Below, one piece after another: positions 1-6,706 of a DNA stretch of 9,963 nucleotides (within the stretch, counting starts at the first letter, position 1; every line of letters begins with the position of its first letter). The stretch is from positions 1 to 9,963 of the forward strand of contig JASHSO010000220.1 in the NCBI GenBank assembly GCA_030038715.1, given 5' to 3'. This stretch comes from Streptosporangiaceae bacterium. GTDB lineage: Bacteria; Actinomycetota; Actinomycetes; Streptosporangiales; Streptosporangiaceae. The position numbers and the translations under genes are program-made. The notes beneath the pieces were generated by a model. The model saw only the letters and a list, made by a program, of their open reading frames with translations. It was not told the origin of the DNA and searched no databases.

Positions 1-977
1 TTGATGGCGACGTCGAGCTCGTCGGGCTCGAAGTTGGCACTCGTGGTGCCGACGGCGGCCAGCACCCGGCCCCAGTTCGGGTCTTCGCCGCCGATCGCGC
101 ACTTGAGCAGGTTGCACCGGGCGATAGCGCGGCCTACGTCGACTGCCTCTTGCTCGCTGGCCGCGCCGGTCACCTCGATCGCAATGGACTTGCCCGCCCC
201 CTCGGCGTCGACCTGCATCTGCCTGGCCAGGTCCGCGCATGCCTGCGTGAGCCGCGCGGTGAATTCGGCCTTGTCCGGCTCAACTCCGGTGGCGCCGCTG
301 GCCAGCAGCAGGACGGTGTCGTTGGTGGACATGCAGCCGTCGGTGTCCAGCCGGTCGAACGTCCTGCGCGTGGCGGCGCGGAGCGCCGCGTCCAGGCCTT
401 CGGCGGGCAGGTCGGCGTCGGTTGTCAGCACCGCGAGCATGGTGGCCAGCGCCGGGGACAGCATCGCCGCGCCCTTGGCCATCCCGCCGACGATGTAGCC
501 GCTGCCCTGCACGCAGCACGTCTTGCTCACGGTGTCGGTCGTCCTGATCGCGTCGGCCGCAGACTGACCGCCGTGGTCGGATGCGCCAGCGGCAGCCGCG
601 GTCACCCCGGCCAGCAGCCGCTCCAGCGGCAGCCGCTCGCCGATCAGGCCGGTCGAGCAGACGGCGACCTCGCCGGCCCCGATCGACAGCAGGCCGGCCA
701 GGTACTCGGCAGTCTGGTGGGTGTCCTGGAATCCGGCCGGGCCAGTGCAGGCGTTCGCGCCGCCAGAGTTCAGCACCACAGCCCGGACGCTGCCGCCGCG
801 CAGCACTTCCTGGCTCCACAGCACCGGCGCCGCCTTGACCCGGTTCGAGGTGAACACCCCGGCAGCGGCGGTGGACGGTCCGTCGTTCAGCACGACCGCC
901 ACGTCTGGCGACCCCGACTCCTTGATCCCGGCGGCGACGCCAGCGGCACGGAAGCCCAGCGGGCTGGTAACGCTCAT
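1..977 (-). CDS. argJ: Bifunctional ornithine acetyltransferase / N-acetylglutamate synthase ArgJ, C-terminus off the window
   Basis: ArgJ moves the acetyl group from N-acetylornithine to glutamate, giving ornithine and N-acetylglutamate, in the cyclic arginine pathway (cytoplasm). The 325 readable codons show the family signature. They include NSGGANACTG near residues 70-79, the oxyanion-hole STG at 108-110 in CSTGLIGERLP, and the self-cleavage region AKGAAMLSPALATML around 167-181. The precursor should be cut between Ala178 and Thr179, leaving Thr179 as the N-terminal nucleophile of the beta chain. KCAIGGEDPNWGRVLAA follows near the left edge. Family members are about 385-405 residues, so roughly the last 60-75 residues and the stop codon are missing. 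The ATG (975-977) overlaps the argC stop as ATGA, implying translational coupling. One small oddity is Ala171, where the motif usually reads KGAGM or KGSGM. Whether this enzyme also uses acetyl-CoA (bifunctional) cannot be told from sequence. Confidence 0.96.
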   Translation of the reverse strand, partial: MSVTSPLGFRAAGVAAGIKESGSPDVAVVLNDGPSTAAAGVFTSNRVKAAPVLWSQEVLRGGSVRAVVLNSGGANACTGPAGFQDTHQTAEYLAGLLSIGAGEVAVCSTGLIGERLPLERLLAGVTAAAAGASDHGGQSAADAIRTTDTVSKTCCVQGSGYIVGGMAKGAAMLSPALATMLAVLTTDADLPAEGLDAALRAATRRTFDRLDTDGCMSTNDTVLLLASGATGVEPDKAEFTARLTQACADLARQMQVDAEGAGKSIAIEVTGAASEQEAVDVGRAIARCNLLKCAIGGEDPNWGRVLAAVGTTSANFEPDELDVAI

Positions 978-2026
978 GGTGCGACTCCGATCACGGTGAG
1001 CCCTGCGGTCTGCGGCAGGCCTAGCATGATGTTGCCGTCCTGGATGGCCTGGCCTGCAGCTCCCTTGCCAAGGTTGTCAATGGCGGCAACGACGACGGCG
1101 CGCCCCGCACGTGCATCGGCGGCAGCCTGAAGCTGCACGCCGTTCGAGCCGGTCACTGATGCCGTAGCCGGCCAGCGGCCTTCGGGCAGCAGGCAGACGA
1201 ACGGCTGGCCCGCGTAAGCGTCGGCCAGGGCGCCGCGGAGCCGTTCGGTGCTGACGTCGGCGGCGGTCAGTGGTGCCGTGCAGGTGGCCAGGATGCCGCG
1301 CGGCATCGGCGCGAGCACCGGAGTGAAGCTGACCCGGATCTGCCCTCCCGGCCCGCCCCCCGCCTCGGCGACGGCCTGCTCGATCTCTGCCGTGTGCCGG
1401 TGGGTGCCTGCGACCTGGTAGGCCGAGACCGACCCCATCACCTCGCTGGCCAGCAGGTCGATGCGCGCCGAGCGGCCAGCACCGGAGGTGCCCGACGCCG
1501 CCACGATCACGATGTCGCTCGGGTCGGTCAAACCGGCCGCGACCAACGGGACCATCGCCAGCATGGCCGCGGTGGCATAGCAGCCGGGCGCAGCGACCCG
1601 GCTTGCCGCCGCGACCCGCCCGCCGTTGCCCGGCAGCTCGGGCAGCCCGGTAACCCACCGGCCTGGATGCGGGCCGGCGTAGTGCCGCTGCCAGGCGGCC
1701 GGATCGGCGAGCCGGAAGTCCGGCCCGAGATCCACGACCTTGATCTGGTCCCGCAGCTCGCCGGCGAGGATCGCGGACTGCCCGGCGGGCAGCGCCAGGA
1801 AGGCCAGGTCGCAGCCGTCCAGCGCCGCAGCGCCGTGCGGCAGCAGGGTCAGGTCGGCCAGCGTCGGCACGCCCGCCAGGTGCGGGTGCAGCTCCGCGAC
1901 GGTCTTCCCGGCGCTGGAGTCCGCGGTGACCGCGGCTAGCTCGAAGTCGGAGTGACCGGCCAGCAGCCTGAGCAACTCACCGCCGGCATAACCGCTGGCG
2001 CCGGCCACGGCGACTCGCGCGCCCAT
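974..2026 (-). CDS. argC: N-acetyl-gamma-glutamyl-phosphate reductase ArgC
   Basis: ArgC reduces N-acetylglutamyl-5-phosphate to the semialdehyde with NADPH, the third step of arginine synthesis. The 350 residues open with the nucleotide-binding loop VAVAGASGYAGGELL (5-19). VVDLGPDFRL lies at 98-106, the catalytic cysteine is Cys149 in AAPGCYATAAML, and the conserved histidine region is GTHRHTAEIEQ. The C-terminus AIDNLGKGAAGQA is typical of the family. The usual residue after the catalytic CY is proline (CYPT); here it is alanine. The reading frame is open to 2092, but the extra N-terminus would be encoded by the ARG boxes and promoter. The ATG at 2024-2026 has a GGAGG about four bases upstream and brings the Rossmann motif to the right distance from the start. 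Its TGA (974-976) overlaps the argJ ATG. ArgR repression is expected from the upstream operators. Confidence 0.96.
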   Translation of the reverse strand: MGARVAVAGASGYAGGELLRLLAGHSDFELAAVTADSSAGKTVAELHPHLAGVPTLADLTLLPHGAAALDGCDLAFLALPAGQSAILAGELRDQIKVVDLGPDFRLADPAAWQRHYAGPHPGRWVTGLPELPGNGGRVAAASRVAAPGCYATAAMLAMVPLVAAGLTDPSDIVIVAASGTSGAGRSARIDLLASEVMGSVSAYQVAGTHRHTAEIEQAVAEAGGGPGGQIRVSFTPVLAPMPRGILATCTAPLTAADVSTERLRGALADAYAGQPFVCLLPEGRWPATASVTGSNGVQLQAAADARAGRAVVVAAIDNLGKGAAGQAIQDGNIMLGLPQTAGLTVIGVAP

Positions 2027-2077
2027 CAGCCCTCCGCTTCTGCGTGTGCTCGTCCGCCGGTGACCCGCTCCATCTGC

Positions 2078-2112
2078 AGAATGATTATGCACAATAATGA
2101 CTGATTATGCAA
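2078..2112 (-). promoter_or_regulatory. Two tandem ARG boxes (ArgR operators) upstream of argC
   Basis: An AT-rich island in GC-rich DNA holds two copies of TGCATAATCA on the minus strand (2102-2111 and 2082-2091), exactly 20 bp apart, or about two helical turns. Read on the minus strand the boxes are TTGCATAATCAGTCA (2098-2112) and GTGCATAATCATTCT (2078-2092). Each is an imperfect palindrome of the TGCATA/TNATTCA type bound by ArgR/AhrC. Paired boxes about 20-21 bp apart are the usual arrangement for an ArgR hexamer. They end about 50 bp before the argC start. The expected effect is arginine-dependent repression of argCJ and of any downstream arg genes. Confidence 0.87.
2084..2112 (-). promoter_or_regulatory. 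Candidate argC promoter embedded in the ARG boxes
   Basis: On the minus strand, TTGCAT (2107-2112) and CATAAT (2084-2089) are separated by exactly 17 bp. CATAAT matches five of six bases of the -10 consensus. TTGCAT matches only the first three of the -35 consensus. Transcription would start near 2077, giving a leader of about 50 bases. Each hexamer lies in a different ARG box, so bound ArgR would cover both. The -35 is weak, so this is an inference from spacing and position. Confidence 0.5.
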
Positions 2113-2163
2113 ACGTAGCTGATTCCCGTGCGTGATCGGCCGCCACCAGATCCGCTATCCAGC

Positions 2164-2193
2164 TTTGGCGCAGCGCTGCTGAGAAGGCATGAT
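2164..2193 (+). promoter_or_regulatory. Weak candidate promoter for the lipoprotein gene
   Basis: TTGGCG (2164-2169) and CATGAT (2188-2193) lie 18 bp apart, with four of six consensus bases in each. Transcription would start near 2200, just before the ribosome-binding site GAGAGGAG (2201-2208). The match is weak and chance cannot be excluded. Confidence 0.25.
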
Positions 2194-2215
2194 GGGCGCG
2201 GAGAGGAGTTGTCGG

Positions 2216-2629
2216 ATGCGTGTCCAGCAGGCGCACAGCTCCGGCCGTCCGCTGGCCGCCCCGCTTTGCCTGGCGACGATGGCATTCCTCACCGCACTGG
2301 TCCTAGTCGGCTGCGGCCAGTCGTCTCCGTCAAATGCGGCCAGTACCGTCAAGGAGTGCGGGACGGCGCGCACCGCGGCCAACACCCCGGTCGAAGTCGA
2401 GATCGAACGCGGCCAGGTACCCTGTTCGACCGCGCTCAGCGTCGAACGTGCCTACGCCAAGGCGATACTCGAGGGCAAGGCGCCTGGCAACGGCGGGGGC
2501 GGCCCCGTTCCAGTCAGCGGCTGGACCTGTCAGGGATTCCCGACGCCACAACTGCTGAAGACCGGTCAGACCTCCAAGTGCGTCAAGGGCACCAACCTGA
2601 TCATGGCCGTCCTGGCTTCGCCTTCGTAA
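2216..2629 (+). CDS. Small cysteine-containing putative lipoprotein of unknown function
   Basis: This is a predicted secreted, membrane-anchored protein of 137 residues. The N-terminus has Arg2 and Arg11, a hydrophobic stretch (about 13-32) and the lipobox LVGC, so Cys33 would be lipidated after signal peptidase II cleavage. The mature part has four more cysteines (48, 70, 105, 122), which fits two disulfides outside the cell. A central motif runs PVEVEIERGQVPC, followed by ERAYAKAILEGKAPGNGGGG and SGWTCQGFPT. This resembles a group of small secreted proteins widespread in actinobacteria, for which I know no function. The ATG at 2216 is preferred to those at 2189 and 2192 because GAGAGGAG lies seven bases upstream. 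It is the only plus-strand gene here, divergent from argC and convergent with pheT. Confidence 0.8.
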   Translation: MRVQQAHSSGRPLAAPLCLATMAFLTALVLVGCGQSSPSNAASTVKECGTARTAANTPVEVEIERGQVPCSTALSVERAYAKAILEGKAPGNGGGGPVPVSGWTCQGFPTPQLLKTGQTSKCVKGTNLIMAVLASPS

Positions 2630-2659
2630 GCGAGGACATCGGAGTGAAGCGCACGGAGA

Positions 2660-2679
2660 GCCGACAAGTCCACGTCGGC
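2660..2679 (+). terminator. Short hairpin 30 bp after the lipoprotein stop
   Basis: GCCGAC (2660-2665) and GTCGGC (2674-2679) form a 6-bp GC-rich stem with an 8-base loop, about 30 bases after the lipoprotein stop codon. No T-run follows. It is a possible weak terminator, judged on position alone. Confidence 0.25.
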
Positions 2680-2728
2680 CTCAGCTAAGAGCACCCGTGG
2701 TCCCCGAGGAACCGGATCGCATCGCCAT

Positions 2729-2747
2729 TGTCGGCCGACGGCCGACA
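2729..2747. terminator. Perfect 8-bp inverted repeat, possible bidirectional terminator
   Basis: TGTCGGCC (2729-2736) and GGCCGACA (2740-2747) are exact reverse complements around the 3-base loop GAC, giving a very stable hairpin on either strand. It lies about 100 bases after the lipoprotein stop and 185 bases after the pheT stop. There is no T-run, which is common for actinobacterial hairpin terminators. A protein-binding operator is the alternative. Confidence 0.4.
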
Positions 2748-2931
2748 CCCTTCGGCCGAGCGGATGCGCGGCGCGACGTCCGCGGCTGCTTCGATGGCGG
2801 TGACGAGTGCGTACCGCACCACGTGGTCACGCCGCCCGGTACGACAACGTCCAGCTGGCGGAACCCTCTTCGAGTGTTCCGGACCGGCGCGCCAGATCCC
2901 AGGGCTGCACTTGGTTCGCCGCCACCGCCGC

Positions 2932-5469
2932 TCACCCGCTGCGCAGCACCGCTCCGGTCTGGCGTACGGCCTCGGCCACCGCAGCGTCCCTGGCAGCCGC
3001 GACCTCCTCGGCTGTCAAGGTTCGGTCGGGAGCGCGGAATCGCAGCGTGTACGCCAGTGACTTGTGGCCCTCGCCAGCCTGGTCGCCGGTGTAGACGTCG
3101 AACAGGCTCAGGTCTTCCAGCAAGACGTCACCGGCTTGCGCCGCGCCCACCCGCAGCGCGCTCTCAACCTTGGCCGCCGGCACCGCCTGCGCCACAATCA
3201 GGGCGACATCCTGCACCGCGACCGGGTAGCTGGACAGCGGCCGGGCCTGGCGGGGTCCGAGTGCGTCGGCAGCGGCTTCGACAACGGACAAGTCGAGTTC
3301 CATAGCCGCACTCCGCACCGGCAGGCCGAATGCCGCGATCACCCGCGGATGCAGCTCACCCGCATGGGCGACAACCTGCTCGCGCCCTTCGCAGTCCTGC
3401 ACGACGACGGCTGCACAACGGCCGGGATGCCAGGGCTCGTAGTGCGCCGTGCGGATGGCGAAGCGAACGCGGCTCGCCCGCAGTACGGTCCTGGCCGCCT
3501 CGATGGCGTCCTGCCAGCCGGCTGGCCTGCCGGGACCCCACCAGCCGGCCGGAGCAGCGTTCCCCGCGAGCACGACGCCTGCATGCAACGGCTGGTCCGG
3601 CAGCGCGGCTTCCAGTTGGGCGATCTCGCTGGCCGACGGGCTGCGATCGACGGGCAGGATGGGCGCGAAGGACGCGCCATCCGGCCGCGGCCTGAAAACC
3701 AGGCCAAACTCGAAGAGCAGCACATCACTGAACCCGCGGCCGACGTTGCGGGCCAGCGTTCTCATCAACCCCGGCAGCAGCGTGGTCCGCATCAGGGGCT
3801 CGTCGTCACTGAGGGGGTTGCTCAGCCGCACCGCCAGCCTACGGGCGTCGTCGGCAGGGAGCTGCAGCCTGTCGAAGTCGGCCGCCGATGCGAACGGATC
3901 AGTCGTCACCTCCACGAAGCCCTGGTAGGCCAGGGCCCGTCCGGTGGCTCTGCGCAGCCGCTGACGACCGGTCAGGCCGCGCCCGCCTGCCGCGCGCACG
4001 GCGTGCACGGGGATGTTCTGGTAGCCCTCTAGCCTGATGACCTCTTCGGCCAGGTCTGCGGGGTCGGTAATGTCGGGCCGCCATGACGGCGGGCTGACGA
4101 TGAGCCGGTCGCCAGACGCCGACGCGACCGTGCAGCCGACGTCGCGCAACCGCGCCGTCACCGTGTCCGTGCCGTAGGCGACGCCGGCCACTCGGTCGGG
4201 ATAGCCGGCGTCCATCGTTATCGTGATCGGCTCGACAGGAACCGACGCGTACGTGCAGCCCGGCACGACCCGACCGCCACCATGCTCGGCGAGCATGGCA
4301 GCAGCTCGCGCGCTGGCGCGTCGCTGCAGCTCAGTGTCGACGCCGCGCTCGAACCGTGCCGATGCCTCCGAGCCGAGCCGGTGCCGTCTGCTCATCCTGG
4401 CCACGCCGCGCGCGGAGAAGTGCCCGGCCTCGATGACGACATCGCTGGTGGACTCCGACACCTCGGTGTGGACCCCGCCCATGGTGCCGGCCAGGCCAAT
4501 CGGGCCGGAGTCGTCGGCGATCAGGATGTCCTCGGCGTCGAGCTCGCGCACGACGTGGTCGATCGTCTCGAGCTTCTCCCCCGGCCTCGCCCTGCGAACC
4601 ACGACCGCGCCGACCAGCTGCGCCTTGTCGTAAGCGTGCAACGGCTGGCCCAGCTCGAGCATCAGGTAGTTCGTGACGTCCACGGCAAGCGAGACCGACC
4701 GCTGCCCAGACCTAGCCAGCCTGACAGCCATCGCCAACGGAGTTGGCGCCGAAGGATCGACGCCGAGCACCTCCCGGAGCACGAACCTGTCACAGCCTGT
4801 CGGGTCCTCGATCCGGGCCGGGTAGGCGCCACCGGGCCCCTCGCCGGCGCCGGTCACGGCCGACGGCACCGGGCCGGCCGGGTCGGTGAACGGCACCGCG
4901 TAGGAAATGGCCAGTTCCCTGGCCACTCCCCTGACCGACAGCGCGAAGCCCTTGTCCGGTGTCACGTTGATGTCGAACACGACATCACGCAGGCCCGCGT
5001 AGCTGACGAAGTCGGCACCGAGCGGCGCGTCGGGAGCCAGCACCATGATCCCGGTATGGTCATCGCCGATGCCCAGCTCGGCCGGCGAGCAGATCATCCC
5101 TTCGGAGACCCGGCCATAGATCTTGCGGGCACCGATCTCGAAACCGCCAGGCAGCACGGATCCCGGCAGCGCCAGCGGTACCCGGTCGCCGACCACGAAG
5201 TTGCCGGCCCCGCAGATGACATGCCGCTCCTGGCCGTCTCCGGCAGACACGTGGCAGTACCTGATCGGCTTGTTGAAGCCGGTCAGCTCCTCGATGCCCA
5301 GCACCTCGCCAACGATGACTCCGGTGATGTCGTGCCCGACCGTTTCGACTGACTCGACCTCCAGCCCGCAGTTGGTCAGCCGCCAGGACATCTCCGCCAC
5401 GCCAGCGTCGTCGTCGGCCGAAAGTTCGACGGCTGCGTACTCCTGCAGCCAGGACAGCGGCAGACGCAT
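2932..5469 (-). CDS. pheT: Phenylalanyl-tRNA synthetase beta subunit PheT
   Basis: PheT is the beta chain of the alpha2-beta2 enzyme that charges tRNA-Phe in the cytoplasm; this chain binds tRNA and edits mischarged tyrosine. The 845 residues show the full bacterial layout. An EMAP/OB-type tRNA-binding domain lies at about 41-155. The B3/B4 editing domain (about 215-380) contains DVTNYLMLELGQPLHAYD, GTMGG and ASARFERGVD. The B5 domain (about 410-485) includes SPPSWRPDITDPADLAEEV. A catalytic-like core without activity follows (about 500-720), then a C-terminal FDX-ACB anticodon-binding domain beginning at LSSYPVAVQDVALIV. The glutamate in VVIEAGHF matches the conserved editing-site position. 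The ATG at 5467-5469 is preferred to the GTG just before it, because the GGAGG lies four bases before ATG but only one before GTG. It overlaps the pheS stop as TGATG. Confidence 0.97.
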   Translation of the reverse strand: MRLPLSWLQEYAAVELSADDDAGVAEMSWRLTNCGLEVESVETVGHDITGVIVGEVLGIEELTGFNKPIRYCHVSAGDGQERHVICGAGNFVVGDRVPLALPGSVLPGGFEIGARKIYGRVSEGMICSPAELGIGDDHTGIMVLAPDAPLGADFVSYAGLRDVVFDINVTPDKGFALSVRGVARELAISYAVPFTDPAGPVPSAVTGAGEGPGGAYPARIEDPTGCDRFVLREVLGVDPSAPTPLAMAVRLARSGQRSVSLAVDVTNYLMLELGQPLHAYDKAQLVGAVVVRRARPGEKLETIDHVVRELDAEDILIADDSGPIGLAGTMGGVHTEVSESTSDVVIEAGHFSARGVARMSRRHRLGSEASARFERGVDTELQRRASARAAAMLAEHGGGRVVPGCTYASVPVEPITITMDAGYPDRVAGVAYGTDTVTARLRDVGCTVASASGDRLIVSPPSWRPDITDPADLAEEVIRLEGYQNIPVHAVRAAGGRGLTGRQRLRRATGRALAYQGFVEVTTDPFASAADFDRLQLPADDARRLAVRLSNPLSDDEPLMRTTLLPGLMRTLARNVGRGFSDVLLFEFGLVFRPRPDGASFAPILPVDRSPSASEIAQLEAALPDQPLHAGVVLAGNAAPAGWWGPGRPAGWQDAIEAARTVLRASRVRFAIRTAHYEPWHPGRCAAVVVQDCEGREQVVAHAGELHPRVIAAFGLPVRSAAMELDLSVVEAAADALGPRQARPLSSYPVAVQDVALIVAQAVPAAKVESALRVGAAQAGDVLLEDLSLFDVYTGDQAGEGHKSLAYTLRFRAPDRTLTAEEVAAARDAAVAEAVRQTGAVLRSG

Positions 5470-6590
5470 CACGCCTCCATCCCGAATGCGCGGCTGAACC
5501 GCAGGTCACCCTCGAGCGTGTCCCGTATGTCGGCCACGCCGTGCCTGATCATCACCGACCGCTCGATACCGAGACCGAAGGCGAACCCGCTATAGCGCTC
5601 CGGGTCGATGCCGCACGCAACCAGCACCCGCGGGTTGACCATGCCGCACCCGGCGATCTCTATCCAGCCCTGCGATCGGCAGACCCGGCACGGCTGCCCG
5701 CCTGGCCTGGTGGACGCGCCGCGGCAGACATGACACTGCATCGACACGTCTGCGGATGGCTCGGTGAACGGGAAGTAGTCAGGCCGCAGCCTCGTCTGCA
5801 GTCCCGCGCCGAACATCGCGGTCACGAACGCGTCGATCGCGCCGCGCAAGTCGGCCATGGTGAGCCCTTCGTCCACGGCGAGACACTCGATCTGGTTGAA
5901 CACCGGGCTGTGCGTGGCATCGAGCGTGTCAGTGCGGTAGCACTTTCCGGGGCTGACCACATACAGCGGCAGCGGCCTGGTCAGCAGGGCACGGATCTGC
6001 ACCGGCGAGGTGTGCGTGCGCAGCACGACCCCGGACCTTTCGGCGCCGTCGGGCCCGGCCACGAAGATCGTGTCGTACTGGTCCCGGGCCGGGTGGTCGG
6101 GCGGGAAGTTCAGCGCGTCGAAGTTGTACCACTCGGCTTCGACCTCAGGTCCCTCGGCAACCTCGTAGCCCATGTCCACGAACACGTCGGCCAGGTGCTC
6201 TCCCACGGTGGTCACCGGGTGCCTGGCCCCGGCAGCAGTCCGGTCCCACGGCAGCGTGACATCGACGGCTTCGTCGACCAGGACCCGCCGGTCTCGTTCT
6301 TCCTCAAGCTCGGCCTGACGGCTGGCAAGTGCCTGTCTGATCGCCCCGCGGGCCGCGCCCACGCGCTTCCCCGCCTCGGCGCGGGCGGCCGGGGGCAGTG
6401 CACCGATCTCGGCGTTGGCCAGCGTGATCGGGGCCCGGTCGCCGGCGTGCGCGATCCTGACGGCCTTCAACTGGTCCAGGTCGGCCGCGGCAGCGATGGC
6501 AGCCAGCGCGTCTGCCTGAATGCGCTGTACGGCATCGGGCGCGAGCGCCGCCACCTCCACGGGGTCATAGGTGTTGTTCGGTGCGGACAT
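5469..6590 (-). CDS. pheS: Phenylalanyl-tRNA synthetase alpha subunit PheS
   Basis: PheS is the catalytic alpha chain: a class II synthetase that activates phenylalanine with ATP and transfers it to tRNA-Phe. The 373 residues begin with the helical N-terminal arm that contacts tRNA (about 1-105, rich in Ala, Arg and Glu). Motif 1 surrounds DVFVDMGYEVAEGPEVE (135-151). LRTHTSPVQIRAL (190-202) and GKCYRTDTLDATHSPVFNQ (215-233) follow. Motif 2 ends in FPFTEPSADV, and motif 3 is GFAFGLGIERSVMIRHGV (335-352). Two CxxC pairs (Cys286/289 and Cys301/304) sit before GWIEIAGCGMVNP and could hold a structural zinc; related PheS proteins also carry cysteines here. The ATG at 6588-6590 has AGGAG ten bases upstream. 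The TGA (5469-5471) overlaps the pheT start, so equal subunit synthesis by coupling is likely. Confidence 0.97.
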   Translation of the reverse strand: MSAPNNTYDPVEVAALAPDAVQRIQADALAAIAAAADLDQLKAVRIAHAGDRAPITLANAEIGALPPAARAEAGKRVGAARGAIRQALASRQAELEEERDRRVLVDEAVDVTLPWDRTAAGARHPVTTVGEHLADVFVDMGYEVAEGPEVEAEWYNFDALNFPPDHPARDQYDTIFVAGPDGAERSGVVLRTHTSPVQIRALLTRPLPLYVVSPGKCYRTDTLDATHSPVFNQIECLAVDEGLTMADLRGAIDAFVTAMFGAGLQTRLRPDYFPFTEPSADVSMQCHVCRGASTRPGGQPCRVCRSQGWIEIAGCGMVNPRVLVACGIDPERYSGFAFGLGIERSVMIRHGVADIRDTLEGDLRFSRAFGMEA

Positions 6591-6664
6591 TGCTTCTGAT
6601 CTCCTGCGGTCAACCGGTCATCTAGCGGGCTTGGTGCGGCAAGGGCGAGACCTGGCCCGGCAGA

Positions 6665-6705
6665 CGGCGGGCCAGCATGCAGGGTTCCCCGGAAAGGGCC
6701 CGCCG
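6665..6705 (-). terminator. 9-bp inverted repeat just after the histidine kinase stop
   Basis: CGGCGGGCC (6665-6673) and GGCCCGCCG (6697-6705) are exact reverse complements with a 23-base loop. On the minus strand the stem starts two bases after the kinase stop codon (6707-6709) and ends about 75 bases before the pheS ATG. It could end kinase transcription and separate it from pheST, which would then have its own promoter in 6591-6664. There is no T-run. I saw no clear promoter, phenylalanine-rich leader peptide or T-box in this 116-base gap. Confidence 0.4.
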
Positions 6706-6706
6706 G

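Larger units (their letters stand above)
2630..2931. other. Convergent intergenic region between the lipoprotein gene and pheT
   Basis: I see no convincing gene in these 302 bases; the open frames here lack a ribosome-binding site and family resemblance. The region holds three inverted repeats. The first is GCCGAC/GTCGGC at 2660-2665/2674-2679, with an 8-base loop. The second is a perfect 8-bp stem at 2729-2747. The third is a 7-bp pair CGTACCG/CGGTACG at 2810-2816/2837-2843, enclosing the 10-bp palindrome ACCACGTGGT (2818-2827). Back-to-back gene ends make bidirectional transcription termination the simplest role. Confidence 0.5.

Noticed and set aside
2027..2092. Extended argC start giving 22 extra residues
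   Set aside because: The extra residues would be encoded by the promoter and ARG-box region. The ATG at 2024-2026 has a ribosome-binding site and gives the usual N-terminus.
2697..2770. Plus-strand frame reading RIAIVGRRPTPFGRA, which recalls the N-terminus of thiolases
   Set aside because: The resemblance lasts about 15 residues and then stops in every frame. The stretch also overlaps a perfect inverted repeat, so it is probably chance.
3064..4032. Long plus-strand open frame opposite pheT
   Set aside because: It is antisense to well-supported pheT codons, shows no recognisable family and arises from high GC content. The same applies to the long plus-strand frames opposite pheS, pheT, argC and the kinase.
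6591..6706. Possible phenylalanine attenuator or T-box in front of pheS
   Set aside because: There is no phenylalanine-rich leader peptide, no T-box sequence and no alternating hairpin pair. Only the single inverted repeat behind the kinase gene is clear.
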